DNA of 64,000 nucleotides, from assembly GCA_036867785.1 (NCBI GenBank), contig CP145415.1:620001-684000 (forward strand), read 5' to 3'. Both the position numbers and the translations under genes were made by a program. Shown here one piece after another: positions 10,776 to 22,192 of the stretch (its first letter is position 1; each line of letters opens with the position of its first letter). Below the pieces are notes generated by a model that was not told where the DNA came from, did not search any database, and saw only the letters and a program-made list of their open reading frames with translations. Source of the stretch: Plasmodiophora brassicae (Eukaryota; Endomyxa: Phytomyxea; Phytomyxea; Plasmodiophorida).

Positions 10776-12611
10776 TTAAACTCTATGAATCAGAATAGGT
10801 CTATCGTCGATGTCGTCGTCATTTCGCGGTAGAGACGGTTTAGGTCGTCGTTCAGGCGAATATCGCCGGCCGACCGCCATCGTGTGATGCAGCGCCACGG
10901 GGACGGCGAGGAATGAGACGACAGTGACAGCGAGAATGTGGAGGTAGACTTCGCGGCTTAACAGCGACAGCTGATAAGCTCGTGCGGCCAAGATCATGCT
11001 GAATTCCGCAACGGTTGAAACGCTGACCCCGATAGTGATCGCAGTCCGCTTCGTGTGGCCGGACAAACTGGCCGCAGAGAACCCGGATACGAACTTGGAC
11101 GCCAACACCAATGACAGCATCAACAAGATGGAGAACATGTGCGTTAGCAGGAACCTCGGGGATATGAGCATGCCAATGCTGGCGAACAGAATGCCTGGTG
11201 ATCAGAGGTCAAACGGCGAACATGCTGGTGCAGCGTACAGAGCGTACTGGAGAAGATTTCAGTGAGCGGTCGCAGCTTTCTCAGTGCTTCTCTGCCGACT
11301 TCTGAGTCGGAAATTGTAATTCCTGAAAGCACACCCTCAGGGCGGGTCACGTAACCTTACAGCGGGCACGTACCGGCAATAATAGCGCCGAATTCAATAG
11401 ACAGCCCAGTTAGTGTGGATATGCAGCTGAATACGACACAGAATGACAACAGAGCCAATAGAAACAACTTGGACGATGATCTATCCAGCAGGGGTCGACT
11501 GATCCGGGGAAACACGTTGCGAGCGAACCAGGCCGACGCGAAGGAGAGACATCCGCCGTAGATCAGTTGCTTCATGACGAGGAACACGCCTAGGGCGCCG
11601 TAATGGAAGGCTTCCTATGGAAGAAAGTGATCGGCCCCAGGTAGGTAGGCAGTAACAGCGAATGATGAAGCATATTCTTACGGGAAGGCAGAGGAATAGC
11701 CCCATGATCAAATCCTGACCGGCAAGAATCGTGGCCGCCGTCCGAAACGCATTCTGGTCAATGCCAGCGTACAGTTCGCCGCGAAGCTCGCCCATGGTGC
11801 TGGACGAACTCAGCGACATGCACAGGGTGAACAGAAGCGTAGATCGGATCCCGCTTTCGCCGAACGAAATGACACGCGAAAGAACGACCTCCACCAGCAA
11901 TATTGTCGTGAACGCCTGCAAGAAGAACGTCGTCGCCGCCGTCCGGTACGACCGCTGTATACTGGGCCGATCGAATGATATGCCGCTCTCAAACAGGAGC
12001 AGCGATACGCCAGCCTGCGCCAAGCTATCAATGAACTTGATGTTCGACGGGTGAATCAGCGACAGTCCACTAGGGCCAACAATCATTCCACCAATGATGA
12101 AACCTTCGAATGATTAGCAGGGGGCGATTCGAACGACCCAGGCAGACGTACCCAGAAACGCCGGCAGACGATAATATTCGGCAACCGCAGCAACGAGGGT
12201 GGCAACAATGAGCAGGACGACAAGGTCGGCAATGAACGCCGGGCTCTCGTGCAACATCGCCGGGTCGTGCATCTCGCGTTTCTTCACATCCATGCGCACC
12301 GACTCGTTCGACAACGTATGTTCCCCATCGACGCGAACCATGCCCGTATCGTAATCGACGGCGACGTCCGACACGTCGTTATCGACATGCTTCCGCAGAT
12401 GATCCAGCTCGACCGCGATCTTCGCGTTCTTCTCGATCTCAACCTCCACCTGCCGCCGCGTCTCATTCAGCTCCCGCATCAGGGTGTCCTCGACGCGTGC
12501 TGCCGCCCCGGTCGCATTCGTCGCCGTCGTCGTCGTCGTCGTTGCCGCCGCCGCCGCCACGCCACCGCTGACAACGAGGACGACGACCGCGACGGGCCAC
12601 GTCGGCGGCAT
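10776..12611 (-). CDS. K+/H+ antiporter, TMCO3/KEF (CPA2) type
   Basis: Five exons on the minus strand: 12611-12152, 12103-11682, 11614-11374, 11322-11248 and 11194-10776; introns of 48, 67, 51 and 53 nt; 538 residues. The ATG at 12611 opens a signal peptide, followed by a Thr/Ala-rich stretch and a coiled-coil segment (VEDTLMRELNETRRQVEVEI), the architecture of TMCO3. From about residue 140 come the CPA2 antiporter helices: EYYRLPAFLG/FIIGGMIVGPSGLSLIHP, GVSLLLFESGI, ILAGQDLIMGL, FGAIIAG/ITISDSEVG, SSILFASIGMLISPRF and AEFSMILAARAYQLSLLS. These proteins exchange monovalent cations for protons across membranes. The antiporter core is nearly complete. Starts 37 bp from PEX1 on the other strand. 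Confidence 0.9.
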
Positions 12612-12648
12612 CGTCGACAGTGTCAGACCGACTCCGTGGCTGACTGTG
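12612..12648. promoter_or_regulatory. 37-bp divergent promoter, antiporter / PEX1
   Basis: Start codons of the antiporter (12611, minus) and PEX1 (12649, plus) are separated by only 37 bp. Either 5' UTRs overlap the opposite coding region or transcription starts a few bases from each ATG. No sequence element is recognisable. Confidence 0.6.
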
Positions 12649-15630
12649 ATGGAGGTGCAGCCCCAACAGCGCCCGCTGCGGGTGCGCTGGGTGGGCGCCC
12701 ACCGGACGTGTTACGCGGCGCTGCCGGGCAAATGGCTGTCACAGCTGCTGGTTCGGCGCGGCGTCGAGGGCGGCGCCGGCGGGTCGATCCCGGTCCGCGT
12801 GTCCGTCGGCGACGCGGCCGTCTTCGTCGGCGCGTCGACGCTGCGCGGGGTCGCTGATGGCGACGTGATGGAGGTGGGGGCGGCGTTCGGGCGCGCCGCC
12901 CGGATCCCGGATGGGGCGACCGTGATGGTCGAGTTCCGCCGGGAGTATGCCCTGCAGGCGCCGGCGGCCATGGTGGCCATGCAGCCGATGACGGCCGATG
13001 ACTGGGAGATTATATCGGCGACCGCGGACGCGTTCGAGGCAACCGTGCTGGAGCAGGCCGATGTGGTCACAATTGGTGCCGTGATCCCGTTCTGGGTGCA
13101 TCAGAAAACGCTCGTTCATCTTCGCGTTGTGTCGTGCGACGGTGGGATGCCGTTTGCGCGCCTGTCTGCCAATTCGCGTATCGCGATTGCCCCCGTCGTA
13201 CGCGTACAGGCGCCTGCACCAGTTCGACCATCTCCTCGTCCCTGTGTTCGCCTCCGGATTGAACGGGCTGTCGATACGGTCCCTCAGCGGTGTGTTGCGG
13301 TTCGGAATGAGACACTCGAGCAGCTTGGAGTTCGGAGTGGCGGGTTCGTTGACATTGCATCATGCGCAGGAGGGCAACCGCCGCGAACCGTTCAAGCCAT
13401 TCAATGGCAGGCCTGCGCTCATGGACACGTCCATGTTCACTCACTGCTGCTTCACGAGCTTGGCTTAGAAAGGTTTCAGAGCGTCATTGTTACGCCTTCG
13501 GACCCACCGAAACCGATTCAACCCTCCGATCCTGAGTCGACGTTCGCTGTGACCGTTCGTCCCGTTCAGTTCGGAAACGCGGACGGTAACGACTGTCGCA
13601 AAGATGGGCCTGGTCACCTACGTTTGGACCAGGAAATGCTCGTTTTATGCCCGGGCGCTCTGATCAGCACCGCTAACGGCCATTGCGTGTGGTCCGTTCA
13701 AGATCGCGAGACTAGTATTGTCTTGGGACCGTCTGGTCAAATCGACATTGTTGCCCATGTGTCTGGTGACGGGCCGCTGCGTTATCCCCTGAGCAATGTG
13801 GCAACGAGACCGACCGTCTCTGCAGCTGCTCCTGACATTGTCAGCACTCTTGTCCATCGTCTCAGAGCCTGCTTGCTGCCCATCAAGTCGCCGACGGCAG
13901 GAATGCTTGCCCACTTGAGAAACTTCAGCGGCGTTTGCCTCAGTGGCGTATCTGGGATCGGCAAGACACATGTCATGCGCGCTGTCGCAGACGCCCTTGC
14001 CGATGATGCCAATGTTCTGGCCGCATTACGCTGGATCGACTGCGCGTCCATGGCAAGCGATAAGGCTGATGACATTAAGGGCGCGTTTCGTCGCGAAATT
14101 GCCGAAGCCGTAAACCGGTCCCCAGCTATCATTGCCTTCGACGATTTGGACCAGCTCTTGCCTGTGGCGAAGGAACACGACAACAGTGGGAATACCCTTC
14201 GCGCCAGCCGCCTGGCGGAGCATTTATCCGATTTACTGCTGGCATTGCGCGCCCAGCTTTCTCAGGTTCCTGTTGTATGGATGTGCACTGCGAGGTCGTT
14301 CAGCGTTGTACACGGTGCGCTTCGTTTGCCTGGTGTATTCACGAATGAGGTGGCCATATCCGCTCCTGATGCACCTAGGCGTGCCGCGATTCTCCACGAC
14401 ATGCTATCTTCAATCCCTGTCGACGTCTCAAACGTTTCATTTGAGTCGTTCGGTGCCGACAGCGAGGGATACGTTGCCCAGGACATCAAAGTGGTTGCGC
14501 AGCGAGCAGTTCATCGGGCTCTCAGTCCCGAGCACAGTGACGTCGCTCACTTAGCAAGGTTCGGTTAGACTGATTCGCTGCTAGTCGCATCAATTATCTG
14601 ATTCGCCTTTCAGTGACCACCTGCGTCAAGCAATGGGCACTTACGTCCCGCTTGCCCTTCGCGACGTTGATCTCCGGTCGTCGGATACGCGCTGGGAAGA
14701 CATTGGTGGTCTTGAAGAGGTGCGATCGACACTTCGGGAAACGCTGGAACTGCCTACTAGGTTTGCGCCCATGTTTGCTGCACTTCCCTTGAAGTTGCGT
14801 TCAGGCTTGTTACTCTATGGCCCACCTGGATGTGGCAAGTCCGTCCTTCGCCTCATAATTGCCTTTGCGAGAACTGATCGCAAACTCTGTCGTCTAGGAC
14901 TATGCTGGCATCTGCTGTGGCTCGTGAGTGCGGCCTGAACTTCATATCCGTCAAGGGGCCGGAGTTGCTGAACAAGTACATTGGCGCCTCGGAACAGGCG
15001 GTTCGCGACCTTTTCGCTCGTGCGGCCGCAGCAGCGCCTTCGATCCTATTCTTTGACGAGTTCGATGCTATTGCACCGAGACGTGGTGCCGATAGCACAG
15101 GTGTCACTGACCGTGTGGTGAACCAGATGCTGTGTCATCTGGATGGCGTTGAGCATCGCGATGGCGTTTACGTCCTTGGTGCAACCAGCCGACCCGACCT
15201 GGTCGATCCAGCACTTCTTCGGCCGGGACGACTTGACAAGTGCTTGTACTGTGGTATCCCTGATTACGCGGCCCGGCTCAGCATCTTGCACGCACTGTCA
15301 CGAAACATGCACCTTCACGCCGATGTCGACCTCGATCTGATTGCTGAGCGCACCGAGAATTTCACGGGCGCCGACCTTCAAGGCGTTCTCAACACTGCTC
15401 ATTTGTCTGCTGTCCACGAGGCGCTCGATCGGGACGAAACGGACGCGGCGTCCGTTGTAGTTCGCCAAGAGCATATCACATTGGCTCTATCCAACACAAG
15501 GCTGTCGGTATCGGCTTCGGATCGGAACCGCTTTCAGTCGATCTACGCTGCGTTCGTAGGCTCGCGGTCGTCCGATTTCTCGCTGCAGTTCCGAGAAGGG
15601 CGCGTCCGCCTGCGAACAGCTCTGGCATAA
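12649..15630 (+). CDS. PEX1: Peroxisome biogenesis AAA ATPase PEX1
   Basis: Three exons, 12649-14558, 14614-14838 and 14898-15630, with introns of 55 and 59 nt; 955 residues, slightly short for the family. The N-terminal 165 residues are the PEX-1N double-psi barrel domain ([18 protein letters not shown], then [16 protein letters not shown] and [13 protein letters not shown]). AAA domain D1 has Walker [10 protein letters not shown] near residue 435 and a Walker B with DD ([10 protein letters not shown]). D2 has GPPGCGKT, with the second intron splitting the Lys codon, Walker [16 protein letters not shown] near 761 and the second-region arginines ([10 protein letters not shown]). PEX1 pairs with PEX6 to extract ubiquitylated PEX5 from the peroxisome membrane. 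DD in D1 Walker B is normal for PEX1, where D2 carries most activity. Confidence 0.96.
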
Positions 15631-15771
15631 ACGGCAAGTGCCTGTTATGTTACTTTATTCGATCGCATGTGGATGAACAGATGGCCCCCGTTTCTTCATT
15701 GGTTTTGTCAAGTTCGCACGATTTCCTCGGTCGGTCAGGCTCGGCCGCCTTGACGTGCGGCCGGTAACGTC

Positions 15772-17667
15772 ATGCGTTTTGTGCCGTCGAGAAGACGCAT
15801 TTGCCTAATGGTATCGTTACGAGACGTTTCGATGCTTGCGCTGCTGGCCTGCGCGGTCAGCAACGCGCAGCCGATCCCTACGCTTCCACCATCACCGGGT
15901 ACGAGGTTCGCTCTTCTGCTCGTTGTCAATCTGACGCACCGTTTCCTTGATAGGATCCAATTCGTCAAACACCACCGGACCGCCATATCCCGTGTTCACG
16001 TACCCTCCATTGCTGACGCCCGCGCCTTCGCTGGCGCCAGCATCTAACGCTACGCCGGCTCCTACATCTCCTGCTTCAACGACTACTCCACCAGCAACTA
16101 CAGGAGCTCCCACATCTGCTGCCCCAACCACTCCCGTTCCAACGACGGCGGCTCCAACGACTGCAGCTCCAACGACTGCAGCTCCCATGACTGCAGCTCC
16201 CATGACTGCAGCTCCCACGACTGCAGCACCGACGACTGCAGCTCCCACGACTGCAGCACCGACGACTGCAGCTCCCACGACTGCAGCGCCGACGACTGCA
16301 GCACCGACGTGTGCAGCTCCCACGACTGCAGCTCCCACGACTGCAGCTCCCACGACTGCAGCTCCCACGACTGCAGCACCGACGACTGCACCGCCAACGA
16401 CTGCAGCTCCAACGACTGCAGCTCCAACGACAGCACCGCCAACGACGCATTTGCCCCCGAGTACTACACCGCCGCCAACACGTCGTCGTCGTGGACGGGC
16501 AACGCCACCTCCTACGACCCCGTTCCCGATCACGCCGATACCCGCGACCATCGTTCCAGGCACGCCAGTGCCGACGTCTGTCGCTCCTGAGACAGTCCGG
16601 CCGCAGGCAGTTCCAACTCCAGCGCCGACGGGTCCATGTAGGTCGCCGCATTAGGTCAACAACTAAGAACGGCCAGGTACTGACGTGCTGTTGAGTGGAA
16701 CCGGGACAGCTGGGTGACAACCGTCACCTGGAGATCTACGTGGTCAACGATGTGCCGGTGACGTTGCGGCCGCTGCGCTGCCCGTGTCTAACCATGAACG
16801 ATGCTGCTGGAAACAGCAGCTCTGTCGGGACAGTCGGCGGGCCGTTCGCCACAGGACAACCGGACCCGGAGGCGCCCAACCTGCAGATCGACGCGCTCAA
16901 CCTGACCTGCGTCAGCAACCTGCAGGCGATCCCGCCGCCCCAGACGCAACCGGGCGCCAAGACCTACAAGATGACCTTCAATTTCACATCCGCCCTCACG
17001 AAGTCGTTTTCACCCATCGTCTGTGCGACGCATCGCAGCAACGGCGCCGCGTTCGCTGTGGGGTCTCTCGCCAGCCCAGGTGCGCTGTCCCGCCACGACC
17101 ACCGCGGCCGTTTGCTGACGTTCGCCGGTGGCAGGTCTGGAAGTCCTCGCAGAGTACGCCGTCGACACGTACCTGATCAAGGAGCTGAATAACCTCGCCG
17201 TCATGCACCAGGTCGGGGACATTGCCATCTCGGGACCGTACATGGTCCCTTCGCCGTCGCTCGCGGAACTGAACATCACCGTCTCGGAGCTATACCCATT
17301 TGTGAGCGGATGCTGTTTCTGCGCGCGGCGCTGGGGTCATTTGACGCATGCCCCCAGATCTCGTGCGTCAGCGCGTTGCGCCCGAGTCCCGATTTCTTCA
17401 CAGGGTTCGCTGATCTCGACATGCGCAACGCCACCGGCGACTTTTACAGGAACGTCGGCCTGCTTCTGCCAGGACTGGATGCCGGCACCGACGGCGGCCA
17501 GACGTAATGCTACTTCCCTATACGCCCTTTGCTGATTGGCAACGTCCCTGCTGACGAGAATGGCATTCAGGTTCAACGGGTCCAAGGTGCCGATCTTCCC
17601 GAAACCGGTAACGTTCGTCCAACCGACGCTTATCGGTATCGGTAGCGTGCTGGTGGCCGAACAGTAA
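15772..17667 (+). CDS. Secreted mucin-like protein with Thr/Ala/Pro repeats
   Basis: Six exons: 15772-15898, 15954-16637, 16696-17079, 17135-17301, 17358-17503 and 17559-17667; introns 55, 58, 55, 56 and 55 nt; 538 residues. Residues 1-33 form a signal peptide (LALLACAVSNAQP near the cleavage site). Residues about 95-205 are a tandem TTAAP/TTAPP array, a dense O-glycosylation substrate. The remaining 280 residues form an unrecognised extracellular domain with paired cysteines (LRPLRCPCLTM, LTCVSNL, IVCATH, ISCVSAL) and NxS/T sites. A surface or wall coat protein is the obvious inference; no family identified. The C-terminus has no GPI-type hydrophobic tail, so it is probably secreted. The last exon is supported only by frame closure. 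Confidence 0.75.
16123..16440 (+). repeat. 15-bp coding tandem repeat (TTAAP array)
   Basis: About twenty units of a 15-bp motif of the type 'acgactgcagctccc' encode TTAAP with variants (TTAPP, MTAAP, TCAAP). Because 15 is a multiple of three, all frames on both strands stay open, which produces several spurious ORFs. Copy number is likely to vary among individuals. Confidence 0.9.
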
Positions 17668-17849
17668 GACGGCCAACGTGGCCTGAAACACATGGTATGC
17701 ACTTTACAGCCTACTACTCAATACAGCATCTAAGTGGGCTTTCGGGACATACTATATTACACGATAATCGCCTGGAAGCCTGGCGCCCACATGCAATGTC
17801 AACAAGCGCATACCCCGCTGACGTGCTGACGCGAACGTAGGTACCTGCA

Positions 17850-18562
17850 TCACGACTTGGCAGATCGGGCAGCTTCCTTCGCCTCCTGTTCCTGTCGAAG
17901 TCTCCGCTTCTGTCGGATAGCCTCGATCCGCTTCATTCGTGCATCCTCATCGACCAGTTCGCGAGACACGTCGGCCGGCTCTTCGGATGTCGTTGGCAGA
18001 ACGACTCTCCTGTCGGCCGTGTAGTCCCAGATTCGGCGGCGACGAGTGTCGTAATCTTCGTCCGTCTCGTTGACGCCTTCCTCGCCCGCTTTCAGCGACG
18101 TTTTTGGCCGGCGGTACTGGGCAACATGATCGACGCATATGACACGCCCAGCAACCTGAGGTGGAACGGTTAATGCGGGCCCTATGTAGTGAGGATGAAC
18201 GTGCCCGGGTGGTACCTTTGCGCCATTGAAGTTATCAACCGCAAGGACCGTGCTGCGCTGATCCTCGTACGCAATGAAGGCAAATCCTCGCGATTTGCCC
18301 GTGTCTTTGTCGCGTATGAGGTTCAGGTCGACGATCTCGCCGCACTGTGAGAAGACGACGAGGAGATCGCCCTCGGACAGGCGGTAGTCCAGACCGGACG
18401 CGATCACGTACCTGACAACCGATTGTCAGCACCCACCCACATGGACCATGCACAGCAGCCCTACGCGCTGGACTTGTACTGAGCGTGCCAGGATCCGGCG
18501 TCCGAGACGCCCGCCTCCACCTCGACCTTGTTGATCCGCTCAATCTCCTTGATCCGATTCAT
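17850..18562 (-). CDS. RBMX2: RRM splicing factor RBMX2/Ist3 (Snu17)
   Basis: Three exons on the minus strand, 18562-18465, 18411-18216 and 18155-17850; introns 53 and 60 nt; 199 residues. N-terminus MNRIKEIERINKVEVEAG with WHAQYKSSA/YVIASGLDY is the diagnostic lead-in of this family, followed by one RRM: RNP2 in VIASGLDY, RNP1 in KSRGFAFIAY, then EDQRSTVLAVDNFNGAK/VAGRVICVDHV. After the RRM come YRRPK and a charged tail. The family member binds SF3b and Bud13/Pml1 as the RES complex in the activated spliceosome and promotes splicing of weak or short introns, fitting this intron-dense genome. BRF1 follows on the same strand 168 bp upstream. Confidence 0.93.
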
Positions 18563-18729
18563 GACGACTCCGAGCTGGACCTCCACGCAGTCCGCGGCGG
18601 CTGCCTTCGTCCAGATCGTCGTCCCCGGTCCCATCCAGCCCATCGTCTTGGAAGATGGGCATAACATAGCAACACCAGACTATATTATATGCGTCACGAG
18701 AGCTATTACAGTGTGGCCAGGATGGCGTC

Positions 18730-20760
18730 CTATTCGTCGTCGTCGTCATAGTAGTCACCCAAATCTTCGTCATAACGGTCGGCGTCACCGCCGACCAGCT
18801 GCTGGCGAAGTGTTCTGGATTCCTCGTGGTCTTCGACCTCGTCTGGGACGTCATCCCCGTCTTCAACGATGTCGTCTTCGTCAACAGCAGCGCCGTCTCG
18901 TTCAGCAGCGGTATTAGGGTGCGCAGCAGACGACAAGAGCGTCGACGAATCGAATAGGTCTTTCAGCACGTCGTAGTTGATCTTGGACGACTGACGCGTG
19001 GATGCAAGCGCATTCATAGTGGCTTCCGCCGGCGTCTCTGCCGACACCTGCATCGCAATGTGTCAGTCGGACACCATACGACAAAAGCACAGCAGGGCTG
19101 ACCTCACGCCTCTTACGCTTTCTCCGCCTGGTCGAATCTGGCTCAATGCCCATGGCCAGCTGCTCTTGTTCCCATTTCAATTTCGCTTCCTGACGTAAAC
19201 ATACGAGGTGAATAATCGACCAATGCAGGTGGGACTAACGAGGGCCAACCTGTTGCTGAAGATACTCCTTGTTGATTTCAAGCCAGACCTTCTCTTTTGA
19301 TGCTTGCTCATCGACAGAGAGCAGCATCTGGTCGATTTCCTCGTCGTCGCTACCTGAAGGAAGCTCCTCCTCAACAGCGGTTTGACCATCATCACCCGAA
19401 TTCGTTCCACCGTCTACGTCTCCAGTTCCCTTGTTCGCAAACACGGCTGCGGTAGGGGACTCAGCACTCGCAGCAGCATTTTCGCTGGCCGCAGGTTCGC
19501 CTCCGGTAGTCTGCAAACACAGAAGCGATCAGAGGCTTTCATCAGCATCGAAATTCGGTCCTACCGAAGGCACGGGCGGCGTCTGGCTGACGTCTGCAGC
19601 CAGTTCTCGTGACAATTCGTTCATCTCGTTCGAGTTCAGAACTTTCTGCATCTCGGACTGCAATTCGTCCTCGTCGATGTCTTCTGCGCCAGCATCCTCG
19701 CTGTCGTCACTGCTCACGTTCTTCACCTCGTGTCGTTGGACAAAGCGATGCGCAGCACGAAACGATGGAGGATCCATTTCGGCAGCAAAGTCGTCAGGCG
19801 TCGCATTGAACTCCGACACCGTCTGGTAGGCGGACGGCGTCTCAATGAACTCCAGGATCCGCTTACGAAGTGTGGCTTCACAGATCTTGACGATGCGCCC
19901 GACCTCTTTCTGGGATCTTCGGAACCCGTGCAGGCGCGCTGCAATGATCAGGGAGGCTCCACAGATTCCTGCGGGACGACGACCTATCGTGATGCCGTCA
20001 GCAACGCAATTAGGCGCGAAGCAGCAACAGGCCATCGTACCAACGGCCATCCAATCGCGACGCATTCGCGAAACAAGTCTCAGCGCAGTCATCGCCACCA
20101 AATGCGTCTTGTCGTCAAACTCGAGCCGTGCCGCGAACCGGTGTACGAACAACGACGGGTCGATAATGGGCATCGAAATGTTCAGCAAGCGTACGAACTT
20201 CATGAACGTTTTCCCTGTTGAGAAGTGCCGTCAGCCACCCCCTACCGTAACACGGGACCGACACGGTGAACCTAACCAAGAATGAACACGTTGGTTTGCA
20301 GAGCGTCGCTGAAATCGATCAGCAAGTGCTGCGTCTTCTCACGTCTGCAAACAATATAGAGACAAGCGGCGACGACGTGGTCGGTCTTCCGTCCCTGGAT
20401 AAAATTGTGTTGAATCGCAAGCATGAAGAGACGATTGGCGGCTTCGCAATGGTGCCTCGTCATTTGTAGAAGCATGGCGACGTGCTGAATTCTGGCCCGC
20501 CCCCTGGCAATCGTCACCTCCCGCGACTCTGTGGTATATAACTTGCCGCCACGCTGCTGGCGTGCGCCGGCGCCGAGTGGCACGGGACCGGAGGCCGGCA
20601 CGAACTGCCCGACCATCGACGACGACCCGGCCGCATCCTGGACGAAGCTCAGGTCGGTGACGATCTGGTTTTCGGACAGGACGGCCCCGCAGGACATGCA
20701 TGTCGCATCACCGCGCGACTGGTTGTACTCGATGTCGGTGCCACCGCAGTGGCACGGCAT
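18730..20760 (-). CDS. BRF1: TFIIIB subunit BRF1 (RNA polymerase III initiation factor)
   Basis: Six exons on the minus strand: 20760-20277, 20214-20041, 19983-19565, 19510-19250, 19189-19103 and 19047-18730; introns 62, 57, 54, 60 and 55 nt; 580 residues. Order: zinc ribbon (residues 3-25, MPCHCGGTDIE and CMSCG), spacer with SSMVGQFV, first cyclin fold (GRKTDHVVAACLYIVCRREK), second cyclin fold (ALRLVSRMRRDWMAVG/RRPAGICGASLIIAARLHGF), CEATLRKRILEF, and the Brf1-specific C-terminal element SSKINYDVLKDL followed by an acidic tail. BRF1 bridges TBP and Pol III at tRNA and 5S genes. Oddity: the first zinc knuckle reads C-x-C where the family has C-x2-C. Intron 2 is a stop-free multiple of three. 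Confidence 0.95.
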
Positions 20761-21204
20761 CGTTCGACGCGACGATCCGCTGCACTCTTTCAGGGCGGCG
20801 TTCCCCGTCCAGTCCAGCCACTGACGCACTTTTTGGAAATGCAGCGTTGCGCAGCTGTCGACTGCGCCGTAAGTCCGTAACCCACAGCAGCTTCACATCG
20901 TCAATACGTTACCGCTGACACGGCTAACTTTTAGCCTCCTGTGGTTCTCGAGGAGACTAAAAGTCCCAGAAGAAGAGAATGGAATTAAAGTCGTAGGAAC
21001 TGTACGAATCGTCAGCATTGTTGAACGCAGAGATGCCCTATGTTCAGGCCTCTTTAAAGTAGGACGTTGCCCTATTCGTACTATTCTAGCTTAAATAGTA
21101 CACCTTGGGACGCTTAGAATAGTACATCTAGTACATCTACAGAATTCTGTCCAATAGACGCCCTAGAATCGATCTAAGCTTAGTGTTTATCAATGCAGCA
21201 GGCC
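20761..21204. other. Intergenic, TAGTAC-rich
   Basis: Upstream flank of BRF1 running into transposon remnants. Positions 21065-21145 contain repeated 'gtactattct' / 'agaatagtac' words in both orientations; matching words recur at 22045-22110 on the far side of the first hAT remnant. No gene seen. Confidence 0.5.
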
Positions 21205-21942
21205 CTAGAAACGATTTGCCACATCCTGGAGTGCGCGGTATTGCTTGGCATACATGAATATTCCTTCCAGAACGAAATCTGTCATGGCGGCGCAATAGGC
21301 ATTCCGGCGATAGGACATTAAGGAGAAGTCACCCTCGACCCGACTAGTGGTTGGCATCACGGGATACAGTTGTTGAGCCGTCATCCTCTGTTGCACAGTC
21401 GGGTTCAAATACATCCAAGTGGACCAAGCCCGTGTCACCGGCAGGTTCTTCGCTTTCCGAATCGTCCTGCCAGCTGGACGGAGCAACACAGCGCGAACGA
21501 CCACGCCGACAATAATCTTATCGATTGTGATGATTCGTTTGCGGCCAACAACAGTGCTGTGTTTCTCAAAGAACACCTCAACGGCAGTCTGATTGAAGAA
21601 ATTCCTGAGAACTTCAGGTGTCGAGGCGTCAAGGTTACGGAGATTGGAATATTCCATGAGTCCATACCTTCGTAGGGTGCTGCTCAATCATATTCTTGCG
21701 AATATATCCTTCCAATGTTTGCGATTCACCGTTTTCTTTCGTTTCCGACCATCAGCAACTTCGTCATCTGCATCCTCGCGCCCCCAGCACTCACAAAAGC
21801 GGCACACAACAGCCTCAACAGAGCCACTGCTTTCGTTCCGTGACGTCACTCGCAATCCGAACTCAAGTTCGAACTTATCCAGGTAGGGATATAATCGTTT
21901 CGGATGTTTACGTGGAGGACCCGACATCGCGGCAGCTATCAC
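21205..21942 (-). mobile_element. Decayed BED-finger / hAT-like transposase fragment
   Basis: Two minus-strand blocks. 21942-21688 encodes a BED-type finger start (VVCRFCECWGRE after KFELEFGLRVTSRNE), and the finger's QHPTKVW part sits in a shifted frame just downstream, so the gene is broken. 21687-21205 continues with transposon-type sequence (GRTIRKAKNLPVTRAW, LYPVMPTTSRVEGDFSL). Composition and lack of frame continuity argue for a pseudogene of a protein family common in protist hAT elements; that family link is from memory and should be searched. At least one frameshift lies between the two blocks. Confidence 0.55.
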
Positions 21943-22192
21943 GGGTCAGTGGGGGTGGTGGCCGTTAGGCTGCTCCGGAACAGTACAAACAGACTCGGGG
22001 AAGTCCGTGGGCACTTGGTAAGTCCGCCACGCACTATTGTATTTAAAATAGTACAGACAGGTGCCCTTATATTAGTACATTGTACTATTCTAACGCGATT
22101 GTACTACTTTATAGAGGCCTGCCTATGTTCTTCGAGTGACAAAGCTTGTTTTGGCGCCCGCAGTCATTGTTGCGCATTTTTGGAGACTGGGG

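Noticed and set aside
12249-12857. Plus-strand frame across the antiporter/PEX1 junction
   Set aside because: Overlaps the start regions of two well-supported genes and is His/Arg-rich shadow.
15892-16720. Minus-strand frames reading VVGAA and CSRGS repeats
   Set aside because: The 15-bp repeat keeps every frame open; the plus strand has the signal peptide and closed splice structure.
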